A stretch of DNA of 64,000 nt from Lysobacter alkalisoli (GTDB lineage: Bacteria > Pseudomonadota > Gammaproteobacteria > Xanthomonadales > Xanthomonadaceae), in assembly GCF_006547045.1 (NCBI RefSeq), contig NZ_CP041242.1, positions 161,001-225,000 of the forward strand, given 5' to 3'. Numbering within the stretch: position 1 is the first letter of the stretch; each line of letters begins with the position of its first letter. Positions 44,406 through 53,795 of this stretch are shown one piece after another. The notes beneath the pieces were generated by a model that saw only the letters and a program-made list of their open reading frames with translations, ran no database searches and had not been told where the DNA came from. The translations under genes were made by a program, and so were the position numbers.

Positions 44406-46331
44406 ATGCCCCCGTCGCCGTCTCCATGGTCCATCGACCAGGCCCGTCAGACCTACTCGATTCCCTACTGGGCCGAGGGGTATTTCGACGTCGATGACGC
44501 CGGCTGCGTAACGGTCAGCCCGCGCCGCGGCGACGGCCCGGCGGTCGCGCTGGCGCAACTGGTCGACGAGGCCCGCGCCAACGGCGCCAAGCTGCCGCTG
44601 CTGCTGCGTTTCCCGGACATCCTCGGCGATCGCCTCGGCCGCCTGCAGGCGGCGTTCGCGCAGGCGATGGCAGACTGGAACTACGCTGGCGGCTACACCG
44701 CGGTCTATCCGATCAAGGTCAACCAGCACCATGGCGTGGCCGGCACCCTGGCCTCCCATCATGGCGACGGCTTCGGCCTGGAGGCCGGCAGCAAGCCCGA
44801 GCTGATGGCGGTGATGGCGCTGAGCCGGCCGGGCGGGCTGATCGTCTGCAACGGTTACAAGGACCGCGAGTACATCCGCCTGGCCCTGATCGGCCGCAAG
44901 CTCGGCCTGAACACCTGGATCGTGATCGAGAAGCCGTCCGAGCTGCCGCTTGTGATGGCCGAGGCGGAAGCGCTGGGCGTGCAGCCGGGCCTCGGCGTGC
45001 GCATGCGCCTGGCCAGCCTCGGCGCCGGCAAGTGGCAGAACAGCGGCGGCGACAAGGCCAAGTTCGGCCTCTCGCCGCGACAGGTGCTGGATCTGTGGAA
45101 GTCGCTGCGCGATTCGGGCATGACCGATTGCCTCGGCCTGCTGCACTTCCACATGGGTTCGCAGATCTCCAACGTGCGCGACATCGCCAGCGGCATGCGC
45201 GAGGCGGTGCGCTACTTCGTCGAGCTGTCCGTGCTCGGCGCCAATGTGCGCTACATGGACGTCGGCGGTGGCCTCGGCATCGATTACGAGGGCACCCGTT
45301 CGCGCAGCTACTGTTCGATCAACTACGGTGCCAGCCAGTATGCCGGCACCATCGTGCAACCGCTGGCCGAGGCCTGCGAGGAATACGGGCTGGCCGCGCC
45401 GCGCATCATCACCGAATGCGGCCGTGCGATGACCGCCCATCATGCGGTGCTGGTGGCCAACGTGACCGAGGTCGAGACCGCGCCGGAAGGCCGCATCCCC
45501 GACGCCCACGACGACGAGCCGGCCGTGGTTCGCCACCTGCGCGAGATCCACGCCGAGCTAGGTCAGCGGCCCGCGGTCGAGCTGTTCCATGAGGCCCAGC
45601 ACCACCATAGCGAAGGGCTGTCGCTCTATGCGCTGGGCCAGATCGACCTGATCCACCGCGCGCGTATCGACGACCTGTTCTACGCCATCGCCAGTGCGGT
45701 GCGTGCGCAGCTCGACCCGGTGCGCAAGAGCCACCAGCCGATCCTCGACGAGCTCGACCAGCGCCTGGTCGACAAGTACTTCGTCAATTTCAGCGTGTTC
45801 GAATCGATGCCGGACATCTGGGCGATCGATCAGGTGTTCCCGATCGTGCCGATCGAGCGTCTCGACGAGGCGCCGGACCGGCGCGGGGTGATCGCCGACC
45901 TGACCTGCGACTCGGACGGCCGCATCGACACCTACGTCGAGAACGAGACCCTCAGCACCTCGCTGCCGTTGCATGCGCTGCGCTCCGGCGAGAGCTACCG
46001 GCTCGGTTTTTTCCTGGTCGGCGCCTACCAGGAGATTCTCGGCGACATCCACAACCTGTTCGGCGACACCGACGCGGTCGAGGTGCGGGTCGATACCGGT
46101 GACCCGCGCGGCTACCGGATCAGCCAGCAACGCCGCGGCGACACCACCGACGTGATGCTCGACTACGTCGGTTACCGGCTCGACGACCTGCGTGCGGCCT
46201 ATCGCACCCGCGTCGCCGACGCGCATCTGCCGGCCGACGAGTCCGCACGGCTGCTCGCCTCGCTCGAGGCCGGCCTGACCGGCTATACCTACCTCGATGA
46301 CGATGGCGCCGCGGTCGGTCGCGCGGTCTGA
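44406..46331 (+). CDS. speA: Biosynthetic arginine decarboxylase
   Basis: SpeA converts arginine to agmatine, the first step of this route to putrescine. The 641-residue protein has the PLP lysine in YPIKVNQ (about residue 105), a glycine-rich loop MDVGGGLGIDYEG and the TECGRAM block, all as in the alanine-racemase-fold decarboxylases. Divergent speE would use the putrescine product. TAGAAT at 44370-44375 lies about 30 nt before the ATG. Confidence 0.96.
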   Translation: MPPSPSPWSIDQARQTYSIPYWAEGYFDVDDAGCVTVSPRRGDGPAVALAQLVDEARANGAKLPLLLRFPDILGDRLGRLQAAFAQAMADWNYAGGYTAVYPIKVNQHHGVAGTLASHHGDGFGLEAGSKPELMAVMALSRPGGLIVCNGYKDREYIRLALIGRKLGLNTWIVIEKPSELPLVMAEAEALGVQPGLGVRMRLASLGAGKWQNSGGDKAKFGLSPRQVLDLWKSLRDSGMTDCLGLLHFHMGSQISNVRDIASGMREAVRYFVELSVLGANVRYMDVGGGLGIDYEGTRSRSYCSINYGASQYAGTIVQPLAEACEEYGLAAPRIITECGRAMTAHHAVLVANVTEVETAPEGRIPDAHDDEPAVVRHLREIHAELGQRPAVELFHEAQHHHSEGLSLYALGQIDLIHRARIDDLFYAIASAVRAQLDPVRKSHQPILDELDQRLVDKYFVNFSVFESMPDIWAIDQVFPIVPIERLDEAPDRRGVIADLTCDSDGRIDTYVENETLSTSLPLHALRSGESYRLGFFLVGAYQEILGDIHNLFGDTDAVEVRVDTGDPRGYRISQQRRGDTTDVMLDYVGYRLDDLRAAYRTRVADAHLPADESARLLASLEAGLTGYTYLDDDGAAVGRAV

Positions 46332-46338
46332 GACGGAC

Positions 46339-46593
46339 ATGGGCAAAAGTTTCCTGGTGCTTGCGATCCGCGAGCCGCATTTCGATCCCGTGGTGATCCA
46401 GCCGCACCTCGACTATCTGGCCGATTTGCGCCGGCAGGGCCGTGTGCAGATGGCAGGGGGCTTTTCGGACAAAAGCGGTGGCGCCTACGTGCTGCTGGCC
46501 GCGAACCTGAACGAGGCGCAGGCCCTGGCTGATGCCGATCCGCTGCACCGCAGCGGCGCCTCGCGCCTGACGGTTTTTGAGTGGAATGTTTGA
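46339..46593 (+). CDS. YciI family protein
   Basis: This 84-residue protein has the ferredoxin-like YciI fold, with HLDYLADLRRQGRVQMAGGF (conserved H and the glycine-rich strand) and DADPLHRSGASRLTVFEW. The catalytic role in this family is often unclear. The stop of this gene is directly followed by the ATG of the next gene (46594), so they are one unit, and it starts 7 nt after speA. Confidence 0.88.
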   Translation: MGKSFLVLAIREPHFDPVVIQPHLDYLADLRRQGRVQMAGGFSDKSGGAYVLLAANLNEAQALADADPLHRSGASRLTVFEWNV

Positions 46594-47481
46594 ATGATGA
46601 CGAAAGAAACTGCTCCACCTGCATTGAAGACCGGCTTCATCGGCCTCGGCGCGATGGGCGCGCCGATGGCGCGCTACCTGCACAACGCCGGCCTGCTGAC
46701 CGTGGTCGGCAACCGCACCCAGGCCAAGGCCGACGCACTGGCCGCCGAACTGGGCGTGCGCGCCGCGCGCTCGGCCGACAACTTCGCCGACTGCGACGTG
46801 GTCGCGATGTGCGTGTCGCTGGACGCCGATGTGATCGAAAATGCGGCCGCGCTGGCCAAGGTGCTCAAGGCCGGCGCAGTGGTCGTCGACCACTCGACGG
46901 TGTCGGTGCAGACCGCGCGCAAGGTCGCCGCGCTGCTGGCGGCCGAGGGCATCGGTTTCATCGATGCGCCGGTGTCGGGCGGCGTCGAGGGTGCGCGCAA
47001 CGGCAAGCTGTCGGTGATGGCCGGCGGCGAGGCCGAAGTGCTGGAGAAGGCACGCCCGGTGATCGCGGCCTACGCCGCGCGGATCGGCCTGATGGGCGGC
47101 ACCGGTGCCGGCCAGGCCACCAAGGCGGTCAACCAGGTGCTGGTGGCCGGCATCAACGAGGCGGTCTGCGAGGGCCTGGCGCTGGGCGAAAAGCTCGGCC
47201 TCGATCCGGACACCCTGCTGCCGACGCTGATGGCCGGTGCGGCCAACAGCTGGTTCCTCGAAAAACGCGGCGCGACCATGCTGCGCGACGCGTTTGCGCC
47301 GGGCTTCAAGTCGGCGCACATGCTCAAGGACCTGCGTATCGTCCAGGGCATTGCCCAGGACGCCGGCATCCGCACCGCCACCATCGATCAGGCGCTGGCC
47401 GACTACGCCGAACTGGTCGAGCGCGGCCACGGCGAGTCCGACACCTCCGCGCTGATCGTACTCAAGCGCAAGCCGACGTAG
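46594..47481 (+). CDS. Beta-hydroxyacid dehydrogenase family oxidoreductase
   Basis: This 295-residue protein belongs to the 3-hydroxyisobutyrate/6-phosphogluconate-like family. It has the NAD(P) motif GLGAMGAPMARYL (about 16-28), the substrate block DAPVSGGVEGARNGKL and the catalytic Lys in GQATKAVNQ. The substrate may be tartronate semialdehyde, 3-hydroxyisobutyrate or succinic semialdehyde; the sequence alone does not decide. It follows the YciI gene directly. Confidence 0.88.
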   Translation: MMTKETAPPALKTGFIGLGAMGAPMARYLHNAGLLTVVGNRTQAKADALAAELGVRAARSADNFADCDVVAMCVSLDADVIENAAALAKVLKAGAVVVDHSTVSVQTARKVAALLAAEGIGFIDAPVSGGVEGARNGKLSVMAGGEAEVLEKARPVIAAYAARIGLMGGTGAGQATKAVNQVLVAGINEAVCEGLALGEKLGLDPDTLLPTLMAGAANSWFLEKRGATMLRDAFAPGFKSAHMLKDLRIVQGIAQDAGIRTATIDQALADYAELVERGHGESDTSALIVLKRKPT

Positions 47482-47579
47482 CAGAGTCGTCGAATCTGCA
47501 GGAGCGCGCCTTCGATTGAAGTCCGCGAACGGCCAGTCGGGCCCCTAGTCGAGCCCAAGGCGCTCTAGTGGTGTTCCTG

Positions 47580-47990
47580 CTACGTCGCGGTTGAGGGAGA
47601 GGCTTCACGCCGGGCGATGCGCTCGCCCAGCGCGGCGCCGCTCCACGCGGCAACCAGACTCAACACCATCGCCAGCGCACTGTGGCGCAGGATGTCGGTC
47701 AGACCGATCAGCGACTCGCGGCTCGACAGCGCCCCCAGCTCGACCACGGTCACCACGCACAGCCAGACCAGCGCCGCCAGCAGCAGGGCGACGATGCGGA
47801 AGCCGCGGCGTGCGACCCAGCCGCCGGCCGCCATCGCCAAAGCGGTGACGAGCAGGCCGATTACCGGCACCGTGCCCCAGCCGGTCCGCACCGGCAGATC
47901 CAGCGCGCGGCCGCTGAGCAGGGTCGCCAGGTCGAAGCCGAGCATCACCGCAAGCGCGGCCAGGCAGGCCAGCAACAATCGTTTGTCCAT
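47580..47990 (-). CDS. Four-helix inner-membrane protein of unknown function
   Basis: This 136-residue protein has four hydrophobic segments (LLLACLAALAVMLGFDLATL; VPVIGLLVTALAMAAGGWVA; IVALLLAALVWLCVVTVVEL; SALAMVLSLVAAWSGAALGE). I recognise no family. The start codon lies at 47990 and the 220 bases upstream (47991-48210) show no gene. Confidence 0.65.
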   Translation of the reverse strand: MDKRLLLACLAALAVMLGFDLATLLSGRALDLPVRTGWGTVPVIGLLVTALAMAAGGWVARRGFRIVALLLAALVWLCVVTVVELGALSSRESLIGLTDILRHSALAMVLSLVAAWSGAALGERIARREASPSTAT

Positions 47991-48210
47991 GTCCCGGAAT
48001 TCCCCTTGGTGTCGGCTGGGAGTCTAGGCAGAGGTGCGTGCGTGTGCACGGTATCCGGGCACGCTTCCGGACGGCCGGGGCGTTGCGGGGGCTGTTCGGC
48101 AACAATCCGCGACGCGTACTCGGGCAAGCGGAGCGCACCCGGGATCCTGGCAGGAAGGGATATCTGTCCGGGTGCGGTCTTCGGCCTGTCCCGGGCTATA
48201 CGAAATCCGC

Positions 48211-49023
48211 TTACCGGGCCCGGATCGCCAACGCCTGCAGCCCACCGCTCTCGAGCTTGCGCTTGGCGTCGGCGAGGTCGCTGGCGGTGCCGTACGGGCC
48301 CATGCGGACGCGGTAGACGGTGGTGCCATCGATCTGTGCCGGTTCAACCCGCGCGCCGAGTCCGAGCAGGGCGATGCGTGCCTTCAGTTCCTCGGCCTGG
48401 CCGGAGGCGCGGAAGGCGCCGGCCTGCAGGATGTAGCGGCTGCCGTCGCCAACTCCCGCAGCGGTATTCGCGTTGCCGACCGGCGCCACGGCTGCGGCCG
48501 GCTGCGTCGTGGGGGCCTGGGCGGGGACGGGTGTGTCGGGGGCGGTCCGTGCCGGGGTGGCGGCATCGGGGGTGACCGGTTCCGGCAAGGCCGGTTCGGC
48601 GGCCGCCACCTGCGCGTCGGCCTGGCCATTGAGTGCACGCAGGGCCCGCTGGCGCTCCAGTTCGGCCTGGCGCTGGCTTTCCGCGCGCTGGGTTGCGGCC
48701 AGCTCGGCGTCGGTCATCGGCACTTCCTTGCCGGTAAGCAGGTCGTAGAAGGCGAAGTCCTCGCTGCGCTCCTTGCCATCGTCACCGGCATCGCGGCGAC
48801 CGGATGGTGCCGGCAACTCGTCGTCGGCGGTCGAAACAGGCAGCGGGCGGGCGTCGGGGTTGGCCTGCGGACGGAAGAAGTCGTCGCCATCGGACTTCAG
48901 CCAGGACGACGCGACCAGCACCACGATCAGGGTCAGCAGGATGCCAAGCACCAGCCATGCCCAGCCGGGCAGGCCGTTGCTCTGGGTGCGCCGGGCCTGG
49001 GATTTGTTGCGTCGTGCTGCCAC
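48211..49023 (-). CDS. SPOR domain membrane protein (FtsN-like)
   Basis: This 270-residue protein is taken to start at GTG 49023, since GAGGAA lies upstream and a basic cytoplasmic stretch (ARRNKSQARRTQ) precedes one membrane helix (WAWLVLGILLTLIVVLVASS). A long Pro/Ala/Glu-rich periplasmic linker leads to a C-terminal SPOR domain (about 195-270, YILQAGAFRASGQAEELKAR ... VYRVRMGPYG) that binds denuded peptidoglycan at the septum. It follows argS in the same direction. Confidence 0.88.
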   Translation of the reverse strand: MAARRNKSQARRTQSNGLPGWAWLVLGILLTLIVVLVASSWLKSDGDDFFRPQANPDARPLPVSTADDELPAPSGRRDAGDDGKERSEDFAFYDLLTGKEVPMTDAELAATQRAESQRQAELERQRALRALNGQADAQVAAAEPALPEPVTPDAATPARTAPDTPVPAQAPTTQPAAAVAPVGNANTAAGVGDGSRYILQAGAFRASGQAEELKARIALLGLGARVEPAQIDGTTVYRVRMGPYGTASDLADAKRKLESGGLQALAIRAR

Positions 49024-49135
49024 TGCGTCGTCTTCCTCGCTGCATCCCCGGCCGGCATGGTGGGCATGGCGGCCGGAATGTGATGTGAATCGCAAAAATT
49101 GGTAGTGGCCAGTGTATGCGAATCACTGGCCGGCG

Positions 49136-50824
49136 TTACATCACTTCGGGCGCACTCACGCCGAGCAGTTCGAGGCCGTTGGCCAGCACCTGCTTCGTCG
49201 CCAGCGCCAGCACCAGCCGCGCATTGCGGGTATCGGCGTCGTCGACCAGGAATTGATGGTCGTTGTAATAACTCTGGAAGTCCTGCGCCAGCTCCAGCAG
49301 ATAGGCGGCGATCTGGTGCGGTTCGAGGTCGCGACCGGCGCTTTCCACCACGTCCGGGTAGCGGTCGATCGCGGCGACCAGCTCGTGGGTGGCGGCATCG
49401 TCCAGCGGCAGTGCTTGTGCCAGGCCCTGCTCGCGGTCGAAGGTCAGGCCGCGCTCGGCCAGCTGGCGCAGCAGCCCGCACATGCGCGCATGGCTGACCT
49501 GCACGTAGTAGACCGGGTTGTCGAGCGACTGGCTGCGGGCCAGGTCGATGTCGAAGGTCAACTGCGAGTCGGGCTTGCGCGCGATCAGGAACCAGCGGGT
49601 GGCGTCGCGGCCGGCCTCGTCGACCAGGTCGCGCAAGGTCAGGTAGCTGCCGGCGCGCTTGGACAGTTTCACTTCCTCGCCGCCGCGCATCACCGTCACC
49701 ATCTGGTGCAGCACGTATTCCGGCCAGCCCTGCGGGATGCCCTTGTCGAGCGCCTGCAGGCCCGCCTTCACCCGGGCCAGGCTGCCGTGGTGGTCGGCGC
49801 CGAGCTCGGTGATCGCGCGCTCGTAGCCGCGCTGCCACTTCGACAGGTGGTAGGCGACGTCCGGCACGAAGTAGGTGTAGCTGCCGTCGGACTTGCGCAT
49901 CACCCGGTCCTTGTCGTCGCCGAAGTCGGTGCTGCGCAGCCACAGTGCGCCGCCGTCCTCGTAGGTGTGGCCATGGGCGACCAGCTCGCGCACCGTTTCC
50001 TCGACCTTGCCGTCGGTGTACAGGCTGCTTTCGAGGAAGTAGACGTCGAAGCCGACGCCGTAGGCCTCCAGGTCGAGGTTCTGCTCGCGGCGCAGGTAGG
50101 CGACGGAGAACTGGCGGATTGCGTCGAGATCGTCCGCATCCTTCGCACCAGTGACGGTGTGTCCCTCGACTTCGACACTGGCGCCATCGAGATAGGCCTG
50201 CGCGACATCCTTGATGTAGTCGCCGCGGTAGCCGTCTTCCGGCCAGCCTTCATCGTCCGGGCCACGGCCCTGCGCGCGCGCCTGCACCGAGATCGCGAGG
50301 TTGTCGATCTGCGCGCCGGCGTCGTTGTAGTAGTACTCGCGCTGCACGTCCCAGCCGTTGGCGGCCAGCACGCGGGCGATGCAGTCGCCGATCACCGCCG
50401 CGCGGCCGTGGCCGACGTGCAGCGGGCCGGTCGGGTTGGCCGAGACGTACTCCACACCTGCGGTATGGCCGCGCCCCGAGTCGTTGCGGCCGAACGCATC
50501 GCCGCGGGCGAACACTTCGTCCAGCACGCCACGCCAGGCGGCCTCGGCGATGCGGAAGTTGATGAAGCCCGGGCCGGCGATCTCGACGTCGGCGATGGTG
50601 TCGCTGGCCGGCAGCGCGTCGACCAGCGCCTGCGCGACCGCGCGCGGGTTCGACTTGGCCGGCTTTGCGAGCAGCATCGCCACGTTGGTCGAGAAATCGC
50701 CCTGGGCGCGGTTCTTCGGCCGCTCGATCACGAAGTCGGGCGTGGCGAGATCGGCTGGCAGGGTGCCGGCGGCGCGCAGGGCGTCGAGGGCCTGCAAGAC
50801 CAGGGCGCGGAGGGCGGTTTTCAC
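49136..50824 (-). CDS. argS: Arginyl-tRNA synthetase
   Basis: ArgS charges tRNA-Arg. The class I HIGH motif is HVGH (136-139 from the chosen start) in [13 protein letters not shown], and the KMSKS-type loop is KLSKRAG. The start is taken as GTG 50824, because a TACAAT -10-like box overlaps the region of the upstream ATG at 50857. The protein is 562 residues long. The SPOR-domain gene lies downstream. Confidence 0.95.
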   Translation of the reverse strand: MKTALRALVLQALDALRAAGTLPADLATPDFVIERPKNRAQGDFSTNVAMLLAKPAKSNPRAVAQALVDALPASDTIADVEIAGPGFINFRIAEAAWRGVLDEVFARGDAFGRNDSGRGHTAGVEYVSANPTGPLHVGHGRAAVIGDCIARVLAANGWDVQREYYYNDAGAQIDNLAISVQARAQGRGPDDEGWPEDGYRGDYIKDVAQAYLDGASVEVEGHTVTGAKDADDLDAIRQFSVAYLRREQNLDLEAYGVGFDVYFLESSLYTDGKVEETVRELVAHGHTYEDGGALWLRSTDFGDDKDRVMRKSDGSYTYFVPDVAYHLSKWQRGYERAITELGADHHGSLARVKAGLQALDKGIPQGWPEYVLHQMVTVMRGGEEVKLSKRAGSYLTLRDLVDEAGRDATRWFLIARKPDSQLTFDIDLARSQSLDNPVYYVQVSHARMCGLLRQLAERGLTFDREQGLAQALPLDDAATHELVAAIDRYPDVVESAGRDLEPHQIAAYLLELAQDFQSYYNDHQFLVDDADTRNARLVLALATKQVLANGLELLGVSAPEVM

Positions 50825-51031
50825 GGGCGGATCCGGGAGCGTTGCGGAACCGCGCATTGTACGTCAGGCAGGCGGGGTGGGAGTCGCGGCTCCGCTGGTT
50901 GGTCGTGCGGGCGGGTCGAGGCCACCAACCCCGCACAACCATGTGCTCGCCAGGAGGTTCCGGCTTCACCCGTCACGGGTTCCGCGTCTGCCGCCGCGTG
51001 ACCAGCCCCGCGGGCGGTCGCAAACGCGACG

Positions 51032-51727
51032 TCAGACCCAGCCACGCGCCGCCAGCGACACCGGCGGCCCGTCGGCGATCACGAAATGGTCGAGCAGGCG
51101 CAGGTCGACCAGTGCCAGCGCCTGCTTGAGCCGGGCAGTGACCGCGCGATCGGCTGCGGACGGCTCGCGGTTGCCGCTGGGGTGGTTGTGGCCGACGATC
51201 ACCGCCGCGGCATTGTGGGCCAGTGCGCGTCGCACCACCTCGCGCGGATGCACCTCGGCGCCGTCGAGGGTGCCGTGGAACAGCTCCTCGAAGGCGAGGG
51301 CACGGTGGCGGGTGTCGAGGAACAGCGCCGCGAACACCTCGTGCGGGCGTCCGCGCAGGCGCTGGGCGAAATAGCGGCCGGCGGCGTGGGGATCGCTCAT
51401 CGCCTCGCCGCGCTCGAGTTCGGCCGACAGGTGGCGATGGCCCAGTTCCAGCGCGGCAACCAGCTTGCAGGCACGCGCCGGCCCGAGGCCGGGCAGTTTC
51501 GCCAACTCGGAAGCGCTGCGTTCGAGCAGGGTGCGCAGCGGGCCGTGGCCACTGAGCAGGCCGCGCGCGGTGCCGACGGCGTCCTGCCCGCGCAGGCCGG
51601 AGCCGAGGAAGATCGCCAGCAGTTCGGCATCCGACAGTGCGCCGGGGCCGCGCGCAAGCAGTTTCTCGCGAGGTCGTTCGGCGGCCGGCCAGTCGCGGAT
51701 GTGCGGGGAAGGAATCGGTATCGACAT
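51032..51727 (-). CDS. radC: RadC family JAB-domain protein
   Basis: This 231-residue protein has an N-terminal helix-hairpin-helix region (about 20-100, [20 protein letters not shown]) and the JAB1/MPN metal motif [18 protein letters not shown]. Despite the name, a repair role for RadC is doubtful. It is divergent from coaC, the standard radC/coaBC/dut arrangement. Confidence 0.93.
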   Translation of the reverse strand: MSIPIPSPHIRDWPAAERPREKLLARGPGALSDAELLAIFLGSGLRGQDAVGTARGLLSGHGPLRTLLERSASELAKLPGLGPARACKLVAALELGHRHLSAELERGEAMSDPHAAGRYFAQRLRGRPHEVFAALFLDTRHRALAFEELFHGTLDGAEVHPREVVRRALAHNAAAVIVGHNHPSGNREPSAADRAVTARLKQALALVDLRLLDHFVIADGPPVSLAARGWV

Positions 51728-51964
51728 GCAAGCGCCCATCCTTGGGCCCGTCCTTGGGCAGATTGTCCGTGATCCGGGTGTGGCGGATGGCCGCAAGGGC
51801 TGTTCCGAAGTCCGGCGCGGTGGGGAAGTCCGCGGACGTGTCCGGTCGGTCCGGCCACCCGCCACAAGGCCATTTGACGCTTCGCGGCTGGCCCCGACAG
51901 CCGGGATTGCTCTCGCCATCGGGTAAGCTAAACGCCCGTTTGCGTGTAGGAATTTTCCGACCCC

Positions 51965-52534
51965 ATGGCCGCCGCCCCGTCTGCCGTGAATGCCGACCTC
52001 GCCGGAAAGCGCGTGCTGCTCTGCGTCTGTGGCGGCATTGCCGCCTACAAGGCGGCCGAACTGGTGCGGCGCCTGCGCGATGCCGGGGCCGAAGTGCAGG
52101 TGGCGATGACCGCCGATGCCGGCCACTTCGTCGGCGAGGCGACCTTCCAGGCCCTGTCGGGTCGGCCGGTACGCAGTTCGCTGTGGGATCCGGCCGCCGA
52201 GGCGGCGATGGGACATATCGAACTCGCGCGCTGGGCCGAACGCATCGTGGTCGCGCCGGCCACCGCCAACACCCTGGCCAAGCTGACCCACGGCATGGCC
52301 GACGACCTGGTCACCACCCTGTGCCTGGCCACGACTGCGCCGCTCACGGTGGCGCCGGCGATGAACCACTGCATGTGGCTGCACCCGGCGACCCAGGCCA
52401 ACATCCAGACCCTGCGTTCGCGCGGCGTGCAGGTGGTCGGCCCGAACGACGGCCCGCTGGCCGAGGGCGAGTCCGGCCCGGGGCGGATGAGCGAGCCGCA
52501 CGAGATCGTCGCCGCACTGGCGGGCGGGGCCTGA
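51965..52534 (+). CDS. coaC: Phosphopantothenoylcysteine decarboxylase (CoaC domain as separate gene)
   Basis: CoaC decarboxylates 4'-phosphopantothenoylcysteine in coenzyme A synthesis. The 189-residue flavoprotein has the FMN region [20 protein letters not shown], the [14 protein letters not shown] block and the PAMNHCMW motif. In most bacteria this domain is fused to CoaB in one protein of about 400 residues, but here the frame ends at TGA 52532-52534 and CoaB starts 4 nt later in another frame. Confidence 0.92.
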   Translation: MAAAPSAVNADLAGKRVLLCVCGGIAAYKAAELVRRLRDAGAEVQVAMTADAGHFVGEATFQALSGRPVRSSLWDPAAEAAMGHIELARWAERIVVAPATANTLAKLTHGMADDLVTTLCLATTAPLTVAPAMNHCMWLHPATQANIQTLRSRGVQVVGPNDGPLAEGESGPGRMSEPHEIVAALAGGA

Positions 52535-52538
52535 GCCG

Positions 52539-53252
52539 ATGGCGAGCACGCCTGTCCCGAACGCAGCTGCCGACATGGCCGGGCTGCGGCTGCTGATCAG
52601 CGCCGGCCCGACCTACGAGGACATCGACCCGGTCCGCTTCATCGGCAACCGCAGCAGCGGCAAGATGGGTTTCGCGATCGCCGCCGCCGCCGCCCATCGC
52701 GGTGCCGACACCGTGCTGGTGGCCGGGCCGGTGTCGCTGCCGACGCCTGAGGGCGTGACCCGGCATGACGTGCGCTCGGCCGCCGACATGCACGCGGCAG
52801 TGATGTCCGCGTTGCCGGCCGACATCTACATCGGTGCCGCCGCGGTCGCCGACTTCACCCCGCGCGAGGCGTCCGCCAGCAAGATCAAGAAGCGTCCTGG
52901 CAGCGATACCCTGACCCTGGAGCTGGTGCGCACGCCGGACATCCTGGCCGAAGTCGCGCAGCACCCGCAGCGGCCGCGGCTGGTGGTCGGCTTCGCCGCC
53001 GAGACCGACAACGTCGAGGGTTACGCGCGCGGCAAACTGGTCAACAAGAAACTCGACATGATCGCGGCCAATCGCGTCGGCGTCGCGGGCAGTGGCTTCG
53101 AATGCGATGACAACGCGCTGTCGGTGTTCTGGAGCGACGGCGATGTGCCCGGCAACCGCGCGCTGGGGCCGGCGGCCAAGACCGAGCTGGCCGACCGGCT
53201 GCTCGATCTGGTGCTGGAACGGCTTGCCCTGCAGCGATTGCCGGCGCCGTAG
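52539..53252 (+). CDS. coaB: Phosphopantothenate-cysteine ligase (CoaB domain as separate gene)
   Basis: CoaB ligates cysteine to 4'-phosphopantothenate with CTP. The 237-residue protein begins, after about 14 residues, with [20 protein letters not shown] and [14 protein letters not shown], the conserved N-terminus of the CoaB domain. KKRP and [11 protein letters not shown] are also present, with the [12 protein letters not shown] block. The ATG at 52539 is 4 nt after the CoaC stop, so translation may be coupled. Confidence 0.92.
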   Translation: MASTPVPNAAADMAGLRLLISAGPTYEDIDPVRFIGNRSSGKMGFAIAAAAAHRGADTVLVAGPVSLPTPEGVTRHDVRSAADMHAAVMSALPADIYIGAAAVADFTPREASASKIKKRPGSDTLTLELVRTPDILAEVAQHPQRPRLVVGFAAETDNVEGYARGKLVNKKLDMIAANRVGVAGSGFECDDNALSVFWSDGDVPGNRALGPAAKTELADRLLDLVLERLALQRLPAP

Positions 53253-53320
53253 GCACGAATATTGCGTTCGCTTGATTCCGGTGGCCGCAGCGGCCATCGC
53301 CACCCGACATGGAAGGACCG

Positions 53321-53779
53321 ATGCACCACACCCTGGAACTGAAAGTGCTGGACTCGCGATTCGGCGACGAGTGGCCGCTGCCGGCCTATGCCACCGCGGC
53401 CAGCGCCGGTCTGGATCTGCGCGCCGCGGTTGAAGGCCCGCTGACACTGGCGCCCGGCGATGCCGCGCTGGTGCCATCCGGGCTCGCGGTCCACATCGGC
53501 GACCCGACCCTGTGCGCGGTGATCCTGCCGCGCTCCGGGCTCGGCCACAAACACGGTATCGTGCTCGGCAACGGCACCGGCCTGATCGACGCCGATTACC
53601 AGGGGCCGCTGATGATCAGCGTATGGAATCGCGGCCGCGAGGCTTTTACGATCGAGCCTGGCGACCGTATCGCCCAGCTGGTCGTGCTGCCGATCGTGCG
53701 CGCGACGCTGCAGGTGGTGGACGAATTCGAAACCAGCGCCAGGGGCACCGGCGGCTTCGGCCATACCGGTGTGCGCTGA
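53321..53779 (+). CDS. dut: dUTP pyrophosphatase
   Basis: Dut hydrolyses dUTP to dUMP. The 152-residue trimeric enzyme shows the five motifs, including [32 protein letters not shown] and the C-terminal [12 protein letters not shown] 53321 follows GGAAGGA; the ATG at 53309 is less likely. The dut-phosphomannomutase order matches related gammaproteobacteria. Confidence 0.96.
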   Translation: MHHTLELKVLDSRFGDEWPLPAYATAASAGLDLRAAVEGPLTLAPGDAALVPSGLAVHIGDPTLCAVILPRSGLGHKHGIVLGNGTGLIDADYQGPLMISVWNRGREAFTIEPGDRIAQLVVLPIVRATLQVVDEFETSARGTGGFGHTGVR

Positions 53780-53795
53780 CAGGGGACGCAGACAT

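Noticed and set aside
51965..52534. coaC considered as a broken gene
   Set aside because: Both halves of CoaBC keep all conserved motifs and the second half has its own start 4 nt away, so neither is called a pseudogene.
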